NCBI RefSeq assembly: GCF_005517195.1
Contig: NZ_CP040244.1
Span: forward strand, 6,404,001-6,468,000
From: Streptomyces vilmorinianum
Lineage (GTDB): Bacteria > Actinomycetota > Actinomycetes > Streptomycetales > Streptomycetaceae
Direction: 5' to 3'
Length of the DNA: 64,000 nt
The notes under the pieces are model-generated. The model was not told where the DNA came from. It saw only the letters and a program-made list of their open reading frames with translations, and searched no databases. Shown piece by piece: positions 18,098 through 25,675 of the stretch. Each line of letters starts with the position of its first letter. Within the stretch, counting starts at the first letter, position 1. The position numbers and the translations under genes were made by a program.

Positions 18098-18733
18098 GTG
18101 CTGACGGTGACAACCAATCGGACGCCGCAGGACCTTGCGGCCGAACTGGCGAACATGCGGGCCGTCGACGACTGGCCGTCGGTGTGGTCGGGACCGCCGC
18201 AGGGCGGGTCCGGGGAGTTCAACGAGTGGTGCGGGCGGTACGGCTGGGAGCCGCTGACCTTCGACCGGCAGTTGCACGTGCGGACGCCGGGTGGGGGACG
18301 CTGGACGTTCTACGACCGGATGGGCGGAATGTGGAGCCCGCTGGTGACCTTGAGGCACTACACCTGGCAGCTGCGAGCTGACACCGCCGCGGAGAACGGT
18401 GCGGTTTTCGACACCGTGAACGAAACGTGGCCGGCATTCCTCAAGGCCGCCGAGGGCGTGCTCGGTGCGCCCACGTGGACCGGCCCCTGGGATGCCGCCG
18501 ACTTCCCCGAGCCCCCTCACCCCCGGTGCTGGAACGACCGCGAGGAGCGGGCGCTCAACCGCGAGCCCTACCGATTCGCCTACTGGGCACCTGAAAGTGG
18601 CGTTCCAGGACAGCCGTACATGGTGCTGGACCAGACGGTCACGTTCGGCACCTGGACCACCGACATGCCGGGCGGCTCGGCCATCTCACTCGAGGTGCAT
18701 CCGCCCGCTGAGTTCCTGGAGAGCGGCCTGTGA
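18098..18733 (+). CDS. Module protein A, copy 1 (possible immunity/partner protein)
   Basis: The 211-residue soluble protein is tryptophan- and proline-rich (DDWPSVWSGPP, GRYGWEPLTF, YTWQL, APTWTGPWDAADFPEPPHP, FAYWAPE), with a C-terminal strand MPGGSAISLEV. It has no signal peptide and no family I can name. Its shape (small, acidic, always translationally coupled to a larger protein) resembles immunity proteins of toxin systems, which is inference. The GTG at 18098 was chosen because GAGGGG has better spacing to it than to the ATG at 18092, and it aligns with copy 4. Its stop overlaps the start of the decayed B copy by 4 nt. It is most like copy 3. Confidence 0.75.
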   Translation: MLTVTTNRTPQDLAAELANMRAVDDWPSVWSGPPQGGSGEFNEWCGRYGWEPLTFDRQLHVRTPGGGRWTFYDRMGGMWSPLVTLRHYTWQLRADTAAENGAVFDTVNETWPAFLKAAEGVLGAPTWTGPWDAADFPEPPHPRCWNDREERALNREPYRFAYWAPESGVPGQPYMVLDQTVTFGTWTTDMPGGSAISLEVHPPAEFLESGL

Positions 18734-18998
18734 CGGAGATAGCTCCGCCGACACAAGCCGAGATCGACCGTGCCATGGTCCTTGAGGACAGGGATGGGCA
18801 GGCGGCGGGAGGGCCCGGAGGGAGCACTACGTGAAGTGGGGCACCGGTTCCTGGCCCAGGCATGCGGTGACAGCCGTGGGTACCAGGTGCTGAAGGAGCT
18901 AACCGCGCCGGCTGCGGAGACCGAGCAGCCCGAGATCATGCAGCCCGAGGTCAAACAGCCGCGAGGCCGCCCCCAAGTCCACGGACATCGAGCGGTAA
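18730..18998 (+). pseudogene. Module protein B, copy 1, destroyed by internal deletions
   Basis: It begins with the same GTG overlapping the A stop and the same first 20 codons as copy 3 (TEIAPPTQAEIDRAMVLED), then jumps to the segment equivalent to RDWQAAGG, shifts frame and meets a TGA. In another frame the alignment resumes at EVGHRFLAQACG-SRGYQVL, jumps to the QPE-repeat linker, and ends with the shared 3' end up to GAGCGGTAA. Several separate deletions have reduced a gene of about 1.1 kb to 269 bp. It cannot make the B protein. Confidence 0.85.
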
Positions 18999-19026
18999 CC
19001 AACAAACTCCCCACAAAGGGGCGTAC

Positions 19027-19099
19027 GAGAGCACGACCCCCGAAGACGGGCCGGAGACCGGCGAGGAAGTAGAGCTCTACTTCACGGACGTCTTCGCCC
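19027..19099 (+). pseudogene. Module protein C (DUF4913), copy 1, remnant
   Basis: The first 24 codons align with copy 2 (PEDGPETGEEVELYFTDVFA), but the GTG start is changed to GAG, and the sequence then breaks off directly into the upstream region of A copy 2 at CCCCTTCGTGCTGG. It is clearly a deletion scar. Confidence 0.8.
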
Positions 19100-19280
19100 C
19101 TTCGTGCTGGGGATCTTCATTTTCTGGCGAGGTACGGTCGAACACACCACGTACGAGGGAGATGAAGATGCTGACGGAGACCACCGGTCGGACGCCGCAG
19201 GACCTTGCCGCCGAACTGGCGAACATGCGGGCCGTCGACGACTGGCCGTCGGTGTGGTCGGGACCGCCGCAGGGCGGGTC
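19097..19280 (+). repeat. Direct repeat R1 (first copy; second at 21816-21999)
   Basis: These 184 bp, covering the promoter region and first ~38 codons of A copy 2, match 21816-21999 at all but about three positions. The shared upstream part contains GGTACGGTCGAACACACCAC, also seen in altered form before A copy 1 (about 18060). It probably carries the module promoter. Confidence 0.9.
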
Positions 19281-19803
19281 CGGGGAGTTCGACGAGTGGT
19301 GCGGGCGGTACGGCTGGGAGCCGCAGACGTTCGACCGGCAGTTGGAAGTGCTGACACCTAGCGGCGGTCACTGGACGTTCTACGACCGCTTGGGCGGCGA
19401 GTGGAGCCCTGTGGAGAGCCTGACGCACTACGCGTGGCAGGTGAGGGCTGACTCCCCGGCCGAGAACAGTGCGGTCCTCGCGACCGCCGCCGAGATCTGG
19501 CCGACGCATCTGGAGGCGGCTGCGAGCGTCCTGGGCGCGCCCACGTGGAGCGGTTCCTGGGACGCCGCCGACTTTCCGGAGCCGCCCCATCCGTCGTACT
19601 GGCAGGGACGCGAAGCGCGTATGCGGAGCCGCCGCCCGTACGAGTTCGCGTATTGGGCTCCGGGCGGAGACGTTCCCGGGCAGCCGTACATCGTGCTGAG
19701 CCAGTCGGTGACGTTCCCGACCTGGACCTCCACCATGGCGGGCGGGTCGGCGATCGCTCTTGATGTGTACGCGCCCGGCGAGTTCCGGGAAGCTCGCCGA
19801 TGA
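19168..19803 (+). CDS. Module protein A, copy 2
   Basis: The 211-residue paralogue of copies 1, 3 and 4 is nearly identical to copy 3 over the first 38 residues, then diverges (for example QTFDRQLEVLTPSGGHWTFYDRLGGEW) and converges again at APTW-G-WDAADFPEPPHP. It is soluble with no recognised domain. The ATG at 19168 (after GAGGGAG and a non-optimal ATG at 19162) is preferred because spacing is better and copy 4 also begins MLTETT. It overlaps B copy 2 by ATGA, so the two are translationally coupled. A possible role as immunity or chaperone protein for B is inference. Confidence 0.8.
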   Translation: MLTETTGRTPQDLAAELANMRAVDDWPSVWSGPPQGGSGEFDEWCGRYGWEPQTFDRQLEVLTPSGGHWTFYDRLGGEWSPVESLTHYAWQVRADSPAENSAVLATAAEIWPTHLEAAASVLGAPTWSGSWDAADFPEPPHPSYWQGREARMRSRRPYEFAYWAPGGDVPGQPYIVLSQSVTFPTWTSTMAGGSAIALDVYAPGEFREARR

Positions 19804-20960
19804 CGGGTGTGGCGCCGCCCACTCCGGCCGAGCTCGCGCGTGCCGTGGCGCTTGAGGAAGCGTACGAGGCAGCGAAGCCGCGCACACCGGACCAGGTGGA
19901 GGAAGTGACGGCCCGAATATGGGGGGACTGGGAAGCGGCATACCCGGACGAGCAGACCAGGCCACCTCTGCTGTCGTTCATCAGGGAGGTCGCCGCCACT
20001 CGACCGGTCACCATCGAGGGCCGGGGTGACGTCCGCGCGTTCTGGTCCTTTCGGTCCCAGCCGGAAGGCGCGACGCAGGAAGTGGGGCACAGGTTCGTCG
20101 CGCAGGCATGTGGTGAGTCCCGGCAGTACCAGGTGCTGGAGGACACAGAAGCAGGCCGACAGCTTGACTCCTACCACTTGTGGCAGCCCGAAGTGCAGAA
20201 GGCGCTGGCCCGAGACCTCGGCGTGGACATTGCGGAGATGAAGGAATTCGCTCCGGAGGTCTGGAAGACGGCCTCGCTGCACTATGCCAAAGAGGCCACG
20301 GGGCCGGTCGTTGCCTTCGCCGCCGATATCGGCCAGGGCTCCGTCCTCGGTGCAACCGAGATGCCGGAGCTTCTCAAGCACAAGAACGTCGGCAAGGAAG
20401 GAGTGAGGTTCGCACTCCCCTTTCCCCGTCATGAGCATCTTCCTGCGGAAGTCGATGGGTTGATGTCGGACGAGGCCGTGCGGTGCCAGATGCGGATGGA
20501 GGACTACGACCCAAAGAAGTCGTCGCCGAAAGAGTTCGCCGAGAAGCTCGCCGCCATCGACGTCCCCGAGCGGCAGAAGGCGGCCCTCGAAGCCGTGGTC
20601 GCGAGACTGTCGACAGCCAAGAGCTACGAGGAGCTGACCGCACCGTCGGCGGAGACCGAGCAGCCCGAGCTCAAGGAACCGGCGCTCACGCAACCCGAGC
20701 TGAAACAGCCCGAGCTCATGGAGCCGACACTCACGGAGCCCGAGGCGAAGGTGCCGGCGCCCGCTCAAACCGTGCCCAAGCAGCCCGAGGTCAAGCAGCC
20801 CGAGGTCAAACAGCCCACACCGGCCAACGCGTTCATGCCCGGTGTGACCATGCCCCGCGCCATCACCGTCCCGGCCCGCCGCACCGCGAGCGCCAGCACC
20901 CACGGCGTGATCAACCCGACGATCGAGGCCGCCCCCAAGTCCACGGACATCGAGCGGTAA
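19800..20960 (+). CDS. Module protein B, copy 2 (candidate T4SS-like effector)
   Basis: The protein has 386 residues in three parts. The head (1-90) starts with PPTPAEL-RAVALEE. The conserved core (about 90-285) contains HRFVAQACGES-QYQVLED, YAKEATGPVVAFAADI-GSVLGATEMPEL and FPRHEHLPAEVDGLM. The tail has a linker of short QPE(L/V)K-type repeats (about 290-340), then a last 42 residues beginning FMPGV, rich in Ala, Arg and Pro and ending STDIER. No family is recognised and no catalytic site can be named. It has no N-terminal signal peptide. The tail resembles that of the zeta-type kinase at 23.8 kb, which suggests a shared targeting signal. It is followed 29 nt later by the DUF4913 gene. Confidence 0.82.
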   Translation: MTGVAPPTPAELARAVALEEAYEAAKPRTPDQVEEVTARIWGDWEAAYPDEQTRPPLLSFIREVAATRPVTIEGRGDVRAFWSFRSQPEGATQEVGHRFVAQACGESRQYQVLEDTEAGRQLDSYHLWQPEVQKALARDLGVDIAEMKEFAPEVWKTASLHYAKEATGPVVAFAADIGQGSVLGATEMPELLKHKNVGKEGVRFALPFPRHEHLPAEVDGLMSDEAVRCQMRMEDYDPKKSSPKEFAEKLAAIDVPERQKAALEAVVARLSTAKSYEELTAPSAETEQPELKEPALTQPELKQPELMEPTLTEPEAKVPAPAQTVPKQPEVKQPEVKQPTPANAFMPGVTMPRAITVPARRTASASTHGVINPTIEAAPKSTDIER

Positions 20961-20963
20961 CCG
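20731..20963 (+). repeat. Direct repeat R2 (first copy; second at 23405-23637)
   Basis: This 233-bp block encodes the end of the linker and the whole C-terminal tail of B copy 2. It is almost identical to the end of B copy 3, although the cores of the two proteins have diverged. The pattern suggests gene conversion or selection to keep the tail constant. Confidence 0.9.
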
Positions 20964-20989
20964 ACAGCCTCCCCACGAAAGGGCAGTAC

Positions 20990-21373
20990 GTGAGCACGAT
21001 CCCCCAAGACGGGCCGGAGACCGGCGAGGAAGTGGAGTTCTACTTCGCGGACGTCTTCGCCTTCGTCTCCGAATACCTCTCCCCGACGATCTGCCGCCGA
21101 GTGAACGGATCCTCCGCCACCTGGTGCCCCCGATGGTGGGAGCACCCCGAGGCCGGGGCGCGGCTCTCCGCCCTGTGGCTGGCCTGGGAGCATCTGCGCC
21201 ACGATCCGGCCCTGGGCATGTCGACGTGGTGGCTGCACCACGCCGATCCGCACCTGCGGGTGCTCATGGACACGGACCTGGGTCCGTTCGCGGCCTGCTC
21301 CCCCAAGGTCGGCGGACACACGGCCTACCCCTTCGACCCGCTTCCTCTGGAGACGTACGACGCCCACTCATAG
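20990..21373 (+). CDS. DUF4913 protein (module protein C, copy 2)
   Basis: The 127-residue protein starts at GTG. It has the DUF4913 signature: SSATWCPRWWEHPEAGARLSALWLAWEHLR, then MSTWWLHHADPHLRVLMD and GPFAACSP. This domain is found in actinobacterial accessory regions near conjugation genes and has no known function (family knowledge). The frame stays open further upstream, but the GTG at 20990 gives spacing similar to copy 4. Compared with copy 4 it lacks the N-terminal ~105-residue extension. Confidence 0.88.
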   Translation: MSTIPQDGPETGEEVEFYFADVFAFVSEYLSPTICRRVNGSSATWCPRWWEHPEAGARLSALWLAWEHLRHDPALGMSTWWLHHADPHLRVLMDTDLGPFAACSPKVGGHTAYPFDPLPLETYDAHS

Positions 21374-21815
21374 CCCGAGCGACATCGGTGAGGACGTCCG
21401 CGGGGGTGTCGAGAGGCTGACCACTTCGACCTACGGTGAGAGGGGCAACGGATCTCCCTCTTCGGGACCCTCATACGGGTCGGACCGGGCTCACCTTCCG
21501 CGCTCTCGCAGCACTCCCATGAACGTGGACGCGGGGCGGCCAGGAACGGTACACGCCTTCACTGCGGTGGCGACGCCGCCAAAGGGCTCGTGCGTCGTCG
21601 ACGTACTGCAGCCCGTCGGCGATCCCGAGGGCGACGAGTCCGCTGACTGACACACCCCGGCGCTCAGCGCAGACGGGTCCCAGTCGCGGGCGGAGTGAGC
21701 GCGGTGGGGCTCGGTGTGCACAGCGGCCGTGCCGCGCGGGCGGGGCTGTGGTCCACGACCTGTAGGAGTGGAGGGGGTCCGAGGTTCCGCAGCATCATGG
21801 GCGCGATCGCGCTTT
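21374..21815. other. Intergenic stretch without a supported gene
   Basis: About 440 bp separate the DUF4913 gene from repeat R1. A short minus-strand open frame (21471-21653; SVSGLVALGIADGLQYVDDARALWRRRHRSEG) has some protein-like composition, but no ribosome site and no recognised family. It may be a fragment of a deleted gene. The sequence just before R1 (from about 21816) contains the same CCCCTTCGTGCTGG junction that ends the C copy 1 remnant. Confidence 0.5.
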
Positions 21816-21999
21816 CCCCTTCGTGCTGGTGATCTTCATTTTCTGGCGAGGTACGGTCGAACACACCACGTACGAGGGAGATGAAGATGCTGACGGAGAC
21901 CACCGGTCGGACGCCACAGGACCTTGCCGCCGAACTGGCGAACATGCGGGCCGTCGACGACTGGCCGTCGGTGTGGTCGGGACCGCCACAGGGCGGGTC
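21816..21999 (+). repeat. Direct repeat R1 (second copy)
   Basis: This is the partner of 19097-19280, offset by 2719 bp, with about three mismatches in 184 bp. It covers the upstream region and 5' end of A copy 3. Recombination between the two copies would delete one whole A-B-C module. Confidence 0.9.
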
Positions 22000-22522
22000 G
22001 GACGAGTTCAACGAATGGTGCGGGCGGTACGGCTGGGAGCCGCTGACGTTCGACCGGCAGTTGCGCGTGCGGACGCCGGGTGGGGGACGCTGGACGTTCT
22101 ACGACCGGATGGGCGGAATGTGGAGCCCGCTGGTGACCTTGAGGCACTACACCTGGCAGCTGCGAGCTGGCGCCGCCACGGAGAACGGTGCGGTTTTCGA
22201 CACTGCGGCCGAGACGTGGCCGGCGTATCTCAAGGCCGCCGAGGGCGTTTTCGGTGCGCCCACGTGGACCGGCCCCTGGGATGCCGCCGACTTCCCCGAG
22301 CCCCCTCACCCCCGGTGCTGGAACGACCGCGAGGAGCGGGTGCTCAACCGCGAGCCCTATCGATTCGCTTACTGGGCGCCTGAAAGTGGCGTTCCAGGAC
22401 AGCCGTTCATCATGCTGTCCCAGACGATTGCGTTCCCCACCTGGACCACCGACATGCCGGGCGGCTCGGCCATCTCACTTCGGGTGGTTCCGCCCGCTGA
22501 GTTCCTGGAGAGCGGCCTGTGA
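21887..22522 (+). CDS. Module protein A, copy 3
   Basis: The 211-residue paralogue's middle and end are nearly the same as copy 1 (RTPGGGRWTFYDRMGGMWSP, RFAYWAPESGVPGQP), while its first part and promoter match copy 2 (repeat R1). It is therefore a mosaic of the other copies. No domain is recognised. The start was chosen as for copy 2, at the second ATG. It is coupled to B copy 3 by a 4-nt GTGA overlap. Confidence 0.8.
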   Translation: MLTETTGRTPQDLAAELANMRAVDDWPSVWSGPPQGGSDEFNEWCGRYGWEPLTFDRQLRVRTPGGGRWTFYDRMGGMWSPLVTLRHYTWQLRAGAATENGAVFDTAAETWPAYLKAAEGVFGAPTWTGPWDAADFPEPPHPRCWNDREERVLNREPYRFAYWAPESGVPGQPFIMLSQTIAFPTWTTDMPGGSAISLRVVPPAEFLESGL

Positions 22523-23634
22523 CGGAATTCGCTCCGCCGACACAAGCCGAGATCGAGCGTGCCATGGTCCTTGAGGAGGAGTACAAGGCAGGCCGCGACC
22601 CTCTCCCTCCAGCCAAGGTCAGGCAGGCCGTCGACCTCCTGTACAGGGACTGGCAGGCGGCGGGAGGTCCGGCGAAGTTCCCTGACGTGCTGGCATTCAG
22701 CGCCAGTGTCGCGAAGACCGAGTCGGCCACCGCTGAGAACCGCGGGGAAGTCCGCGCCCTCTGGTCCTGGAAGTCCCAACCGGAGGGAGCGCCACGTGAG
22801 GTGGGGCACCGGTTCCTGGCCCAGGCATGCGGCGAGAGCCGTGGGTACCAGGTCCTGGAGGACACACCGGTCGGCCGCAGGCTCGAATCGTACGAGCTGT
22901 GGGATGAGGACGTGAAAGCGACACTCGCTGACCGGTTCGCTCTGGACGAGGACTACGTCAACGAGGCCCCCGCGAAGATATGGGACGCCGCCTCGGCGGA
23001 GTACGCCAAAGCGGCCACCGGACCAGTCGCGGTCTTCGCGGCCGAGATCGGTGCCGGATCCATCCTGGGCGGGACGGAGATGCCGAGGGTCGTCGGCCCC
23101 GAGGGTGTCGGCAGGGAAGCCGTGGGGTTCCCGATCGACTTCCCTCAGCAGGCGCATCTGCCGGCGGACATGCACGACCTGATGGCGGACCCGGCGGTTC
23201 GCTGCGACCTGCGCAGGGAGGACTACCAACCAAACTCGTCGACCCCCGCCCAGTTCGCCGCCAAGCTCGCCACCCTCCACGTCCCGGAACACCAGAAGGA
23301 AGCGCTCGCCGCCGCCGTCGCACAACTGTCGGCAGTCGAGAAATACGAGGAGCTGGCCGCACCGACTGCGGAGCCCAAGCAGCCCGAACTCAACGAACCA
23401 GCGCTCACGGAGCCCGAAACGAAGGTGCCGGCGCCCGCTCAAACCGTGCCCAAGCAGCCCGAGGTCAAACAGCCCGAGGTCAAGCAGCCCACACCGGCCA
23501 ACGCGTTCATGCCCGGTGTGACCATGCCCCGCGCCATCACCGTCCCGGCCCGCCGCACCGCGAGCGCCAGCACCCACGGCGTGATCAACCCGACGATCGA
23601 GGCCGCCCCCAAGTCCACGGACATCGAGCGGTAA
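22519..23634 (+). CDS. Module protein B, copy 3 (candidate T4SS-like effector)
   Basis: The 371-residue protein starts at GTG. It has the same plan as copy 2: a head with PPTQAEIERAMVLEEEY; a core with EVGHRFLAQACGESRGYQVLED, KAATGPVAVFAAEI-GSILGGTEMPRV and FPQQAHLPADMHDLM; a short QPE linker; and an FMPGV tail identical to copy 2. The core has diverged from copy 2 much more than the tail has. Its function is unknown. No intact DUF4913 gene follows, only a possible scrap (CGAATACCTCT near 23650) shared with the C gene, so C copy 3 seems to have been lost. Confidence 0.82.
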   Translation: MTEFAPPTQAEIERAMVLEEEYKAGRDPLPPAKVRQAVDLLYRDWQAAGGPAKFPDVLAFSASVAKTESATAENRGEVRALWSWKSQPEGAPREVGHRFLAQACGESRGYQVLEDTPVGRRLESYELWDEDVKATLADRFALDEDYVNEAPAKIWDAASAEYAKAATGPVAVFAAEIGAGSILGGTEMPRVVGPEGVGREAVGFPIDFPQQAHLPADMHDLMADPAVRCDLRREDYQPNSSTPAQFAAKLATLHVPEHQKEALAAAVAQLSAVEKYEELAAPTAEPKQPELNEPALTEPETKVPAPAQTVPKQPEVKQPEVKQPTPANAFMPGVTMPRAITVPARRTASASTHGVINPTIEAAPKSTDIER

Positions 23635-23637
23635 CCA
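23405..23637 (+). repeat. Direct repeat R2 (second copy)
   Basis: This is the partner of 20731-20963, offset by 2674 bp. It encodes the constant C-terminal tail of B copy 3. Confidence 0.9.
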
Positions 23638-23762
23638 ACAAACTCCTGCGAATACCTCTACAGCCAGGATGACCCGGCATGTCCGACCACTTGTAGGTAC
23701 GAACGCGGCCAGGGCGCCGGTGGCAGCTGCCGAAGCGCCGGCACCGGCCCTGTCGAAGTCGG

Positions 23763-24839
23763 TCAGAGACCGAAGCCGGGGCCGCGCCGGGGGCCCGGCG
23801 CGGGCGGAGGGGGAGTCGTCGGGGTGGGGACGCCTCGTGGGGTCGGGGCGCGGGTGGCGGTGATGTCCACGCCGGGCATGAACTGGGCGCCTCTGCTCAC
23901 CCGTACCGTGGCATCGCCCTGCTGGAAGGCCCGGTTCGCGGCCGGAGTCGCTGCCTCCGGTGCCGGCTTCGGGCCGAAGTCGCCCCGGTCGGTCGTGATC
24001 AGCCCGGTGGCCAGGCCCTGCTCGGCAAGTATCTCGGCGTTCTCCCGGCCGATGGAATAGCCACGGCCCGTGCCGCTGTTCGCGTACAGGCCACGGATGA
24101 AGCCCTCGGGCGCCATGCGGCCGCCGTACCAGTCACGCCCAGCATCGAACTCGCGGCGGCCTGCCAGCCAGCGGGACGCGTTCTGCTCCAGGCACTGCTC
24201 CTCGGGGACCTCCACCGACAGCACCACACGCTGGTCGTAGCCCTCGCGCTGAAGTTCCGTGAGCAGGTTCGCGGTCCACCCGAGGGCCCGCAGGGACTGG
24301 TCGTAGAGCAGGTTGTAGCCCTCGCCACGGGCCCACTTCTCGATCAGGTCCTGGACATGGCCCGACTCCCGGTGGACCAGGGACGCTTTCTCCGAAGGGG
24401 ACAGCGGGCGGCCGTCGGACAGCCGGTCGAGCCCGGCGGGAAGCTGCGGTGCGCCGCCCTGCTCGAAGAGCAGCACCTTGAATTCGTCCGGATCGAGGAC
24501 GACGTAGTCGTCGAGGCTCACACCGTGCACGCGCCGCAGCTCGTCACCGAGCGCCGAATCCTGCGCCTCCCACTGCGATAGACCGCGCTGTGCCCTGCCC
24601 TTACCCGACCCGGGCGCTCCACCCGTGAAGAGCACGGCGTGACCGTCTCGGGACTTCCCCTTGCACTGCTCCTTGAACCGCTCGATGAGCGCGACGTGCA
24701 GACCTTTACGTTGGCGAGTCCACGCTCCCGCTTCCATATGGCGATTCTTGGTGTCGTACTCCCCTGCCATCGCCAGGTCCCCACCAGGGCCCATCCGCTG
24801 CTGCAGCTCCTCGTAGAACTGAGCGTATTCCCCCGTCAA
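23763..24839 (-). CDS. Zeta-toxin-like kinase with FMPG/proline-rich tail
   Basis: The 358-residue protein has a P-loop kinase core. Walker A is GGAPGSGKG (73-81), DPDEFK (116-121) is the acidic substrate-binding turn of zeta/PezT kinases, and the central region (SLVHRESGHVQDLIEKWARGEG, LLYDQSLRALGW) fits the Zeta_toxin family. Zeta toxins phosphorylate UDP-N-acetylglucosamine and block wall synthesis (family knowledge); some Streptomyces homologues are kinases of uncertain substrate. The last 39 residues, from FMPGV, are Pro/Arg-rich and resemble the tails of the B proteins. It starts at TTG after GAAGAG; M16 is an alternative. No epsilon-type antitoxin is seen, but a 160-aa repeat protein precedes it by 47 nt. 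Confidence 0.82.
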   Translation of the reverse strand: MTGEYAQFYEELQQRMGPGGDLAMAGEYDTKNRHMEAGAWTRQRKGLHVALIERFKEQCKGKSRDGHAVLFTGGAPGSGKGRAQRGLSQWEAQDSALGDELRRVHGVSLDDYVVLDPDEFKVLLFEQGGAPQLPAGLDRLSDGRPLSPSEKASLVHRESGHVQDLIEKWARGEGYNLLYDQSLRALGWTANLLTELQREGYDQRVVLSVEVPEEQCLEQNASRWLAGRREFDAGRDWYGGRMAPEGFIRGLYANSGTGRGYSIGRENAEILAEQGLATGLITTDRGDFGPKPAPEAATPAANRAFQQGDATVRVSRGAQFMPGVDITATRAPTPRGVPTPTTPPPPAPGPRRGPGFGL

Positions 24840-24886
24840 GAGCTCTTCATTCCTATCGCTGCCCGAGACAGACCGGAGTTCTGAGG

Positions 24887-25369
24887 TCAGAACCCACGTT
24901 GCTTGAGAACCGACCGGATCACTTCGATGTCTTCATCCGTCAGCTGGCCGAGCGCCCAGCCCTGGTTGACCACGGCCAGGGTGTTGTCCTGATGCGTCGG
25001 CGCCGTGTGCATCGGGTCGAACCACTCCTCCTCGAAGTCCCAGGCGGCGATGGTCGCCAGTGCCTCGTCGCGCGGGATCTCGCCCGCCGCGTAACGCTCG
25101 ATGTACGCACGCAGCGACGGCTTCCCGTCGGTCCTGATACCTCCCCGCGCAATGCGCCTAAGGATCTCGTGGATGTCCTCGATCGTCAGCTTGCCGAGCT
25201 CCCGGGCCTCGTTGATCACGGCCATCGTGTTGTCCTGGCCCGGCGGCTCGGGGGCGTACCACACCACCTCGAAGTCCCAGGCGGCGATGGTCGCCAGTGC
25301 CTCGTCGCGGGGGATCTCGCCTGCCGCGTAGCGGTCGATGTAGTCACGCAGCGATGGCTTGTCGGTCAT
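24887..25369 (-). CDS. Small acidic protein of two ~77-residue repeats
   Basis: The 160-residue soluble protein is an internal duplication. Both halves carry KPSLR-YI-RYAAGEIPRDEALATIAAWDFE (with only two or three changes), then a W-x-x-P, QDNT-AV-N and a short helix ending in an I-R-LK/RR motif. No known family is recognised. It sits 47 nt upstream of the zeta-type kinase on the same strand, so it could be its antitoxin or regulator; this is positional inference. The near-identity of the repeats, visible at DNA level too, shows a recent duplication. Confidence 0.75.
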   Translation of the reverse strand: MTDKPSLRDYIDRYAAGEIPRDEALATIAAWDFEVVWYAPEPPGQDNTMAVINEARELGKLTIEDIHEILRRIARGGIRTDGKPSLRAYIERYAAGEIPRDEALATIAAWDFEEEWFDPMHTAPTHQDNTLAVVNQGWALGQLTDEDIEVIRSVLKQRGF

Positions 25370-25422
25370 GACTGCCGCCCTCTCTTCATGATCGGTATGA
25401 CAACGGCTTCTGACTGGGCTGG

Positions 25423-25662
25423 TCAGTCCAGGGCTTCGGTGGTGCCGTCCGCGTGGATGAGGAGGCGGATCGCGCCGCCGTACCGGTCGTCGGTGATGGA
25501 TGCCGGGGCCGGCGCGCCGAACTGCTGGGCGCGCTGCTGGAGGATCGAGATGACGACCTCCTGGATGTCACCGTACGGGGGCGCCGTGACGGGGACGCCG
25601 TCGATCAGGCCGGCGTTGGGCGAGAAGATGCGGACTTCGGCCGCCGGGGGCGTGGGCTGCAC
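25423..25662 (-). CDS. Hypothetical protein, 79 aa
   Basis: This is a short soluble frame (QPTPPAAEVRIFSPNAGLIDGVPVTAPPYGD...), with a helix IQEVVISILQQRAQQFGAP and a final strand GAIRLLIHADGTTEALD. I do not recognise it. It lies 13 nt downstream of the WhiB-fusion gene on the same strand and is probably cotranscribed with it, the repeat protein and the kinase. Confidence 0.6.
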   Translation of the reverse strand: MQPTPPAAEVRIFSPNAGLIDGVPVTAPPYGDIQEVVISILQQRAQQFGAPAPASITDDRYGGAIRLLIHADGTTEALD

Positions 25663-25675
25663 GACTCAGGTCCTT

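Noticed and set aside
19800..20960. B protein as an ADP-ribosyltransferase or deaminase toxin
   Set aside because: The core motifs (GPVVAFAADI, GSVLGATEMP) only faintly recall such folds and no complete catalytic set could be read, so I left the function open.
21471..21653. Short minus-strand frame as a transposase fragment
   Set aside because: There is no transposase motif or inverted repeats; it was recorded only as unexplained intergenic sequence.
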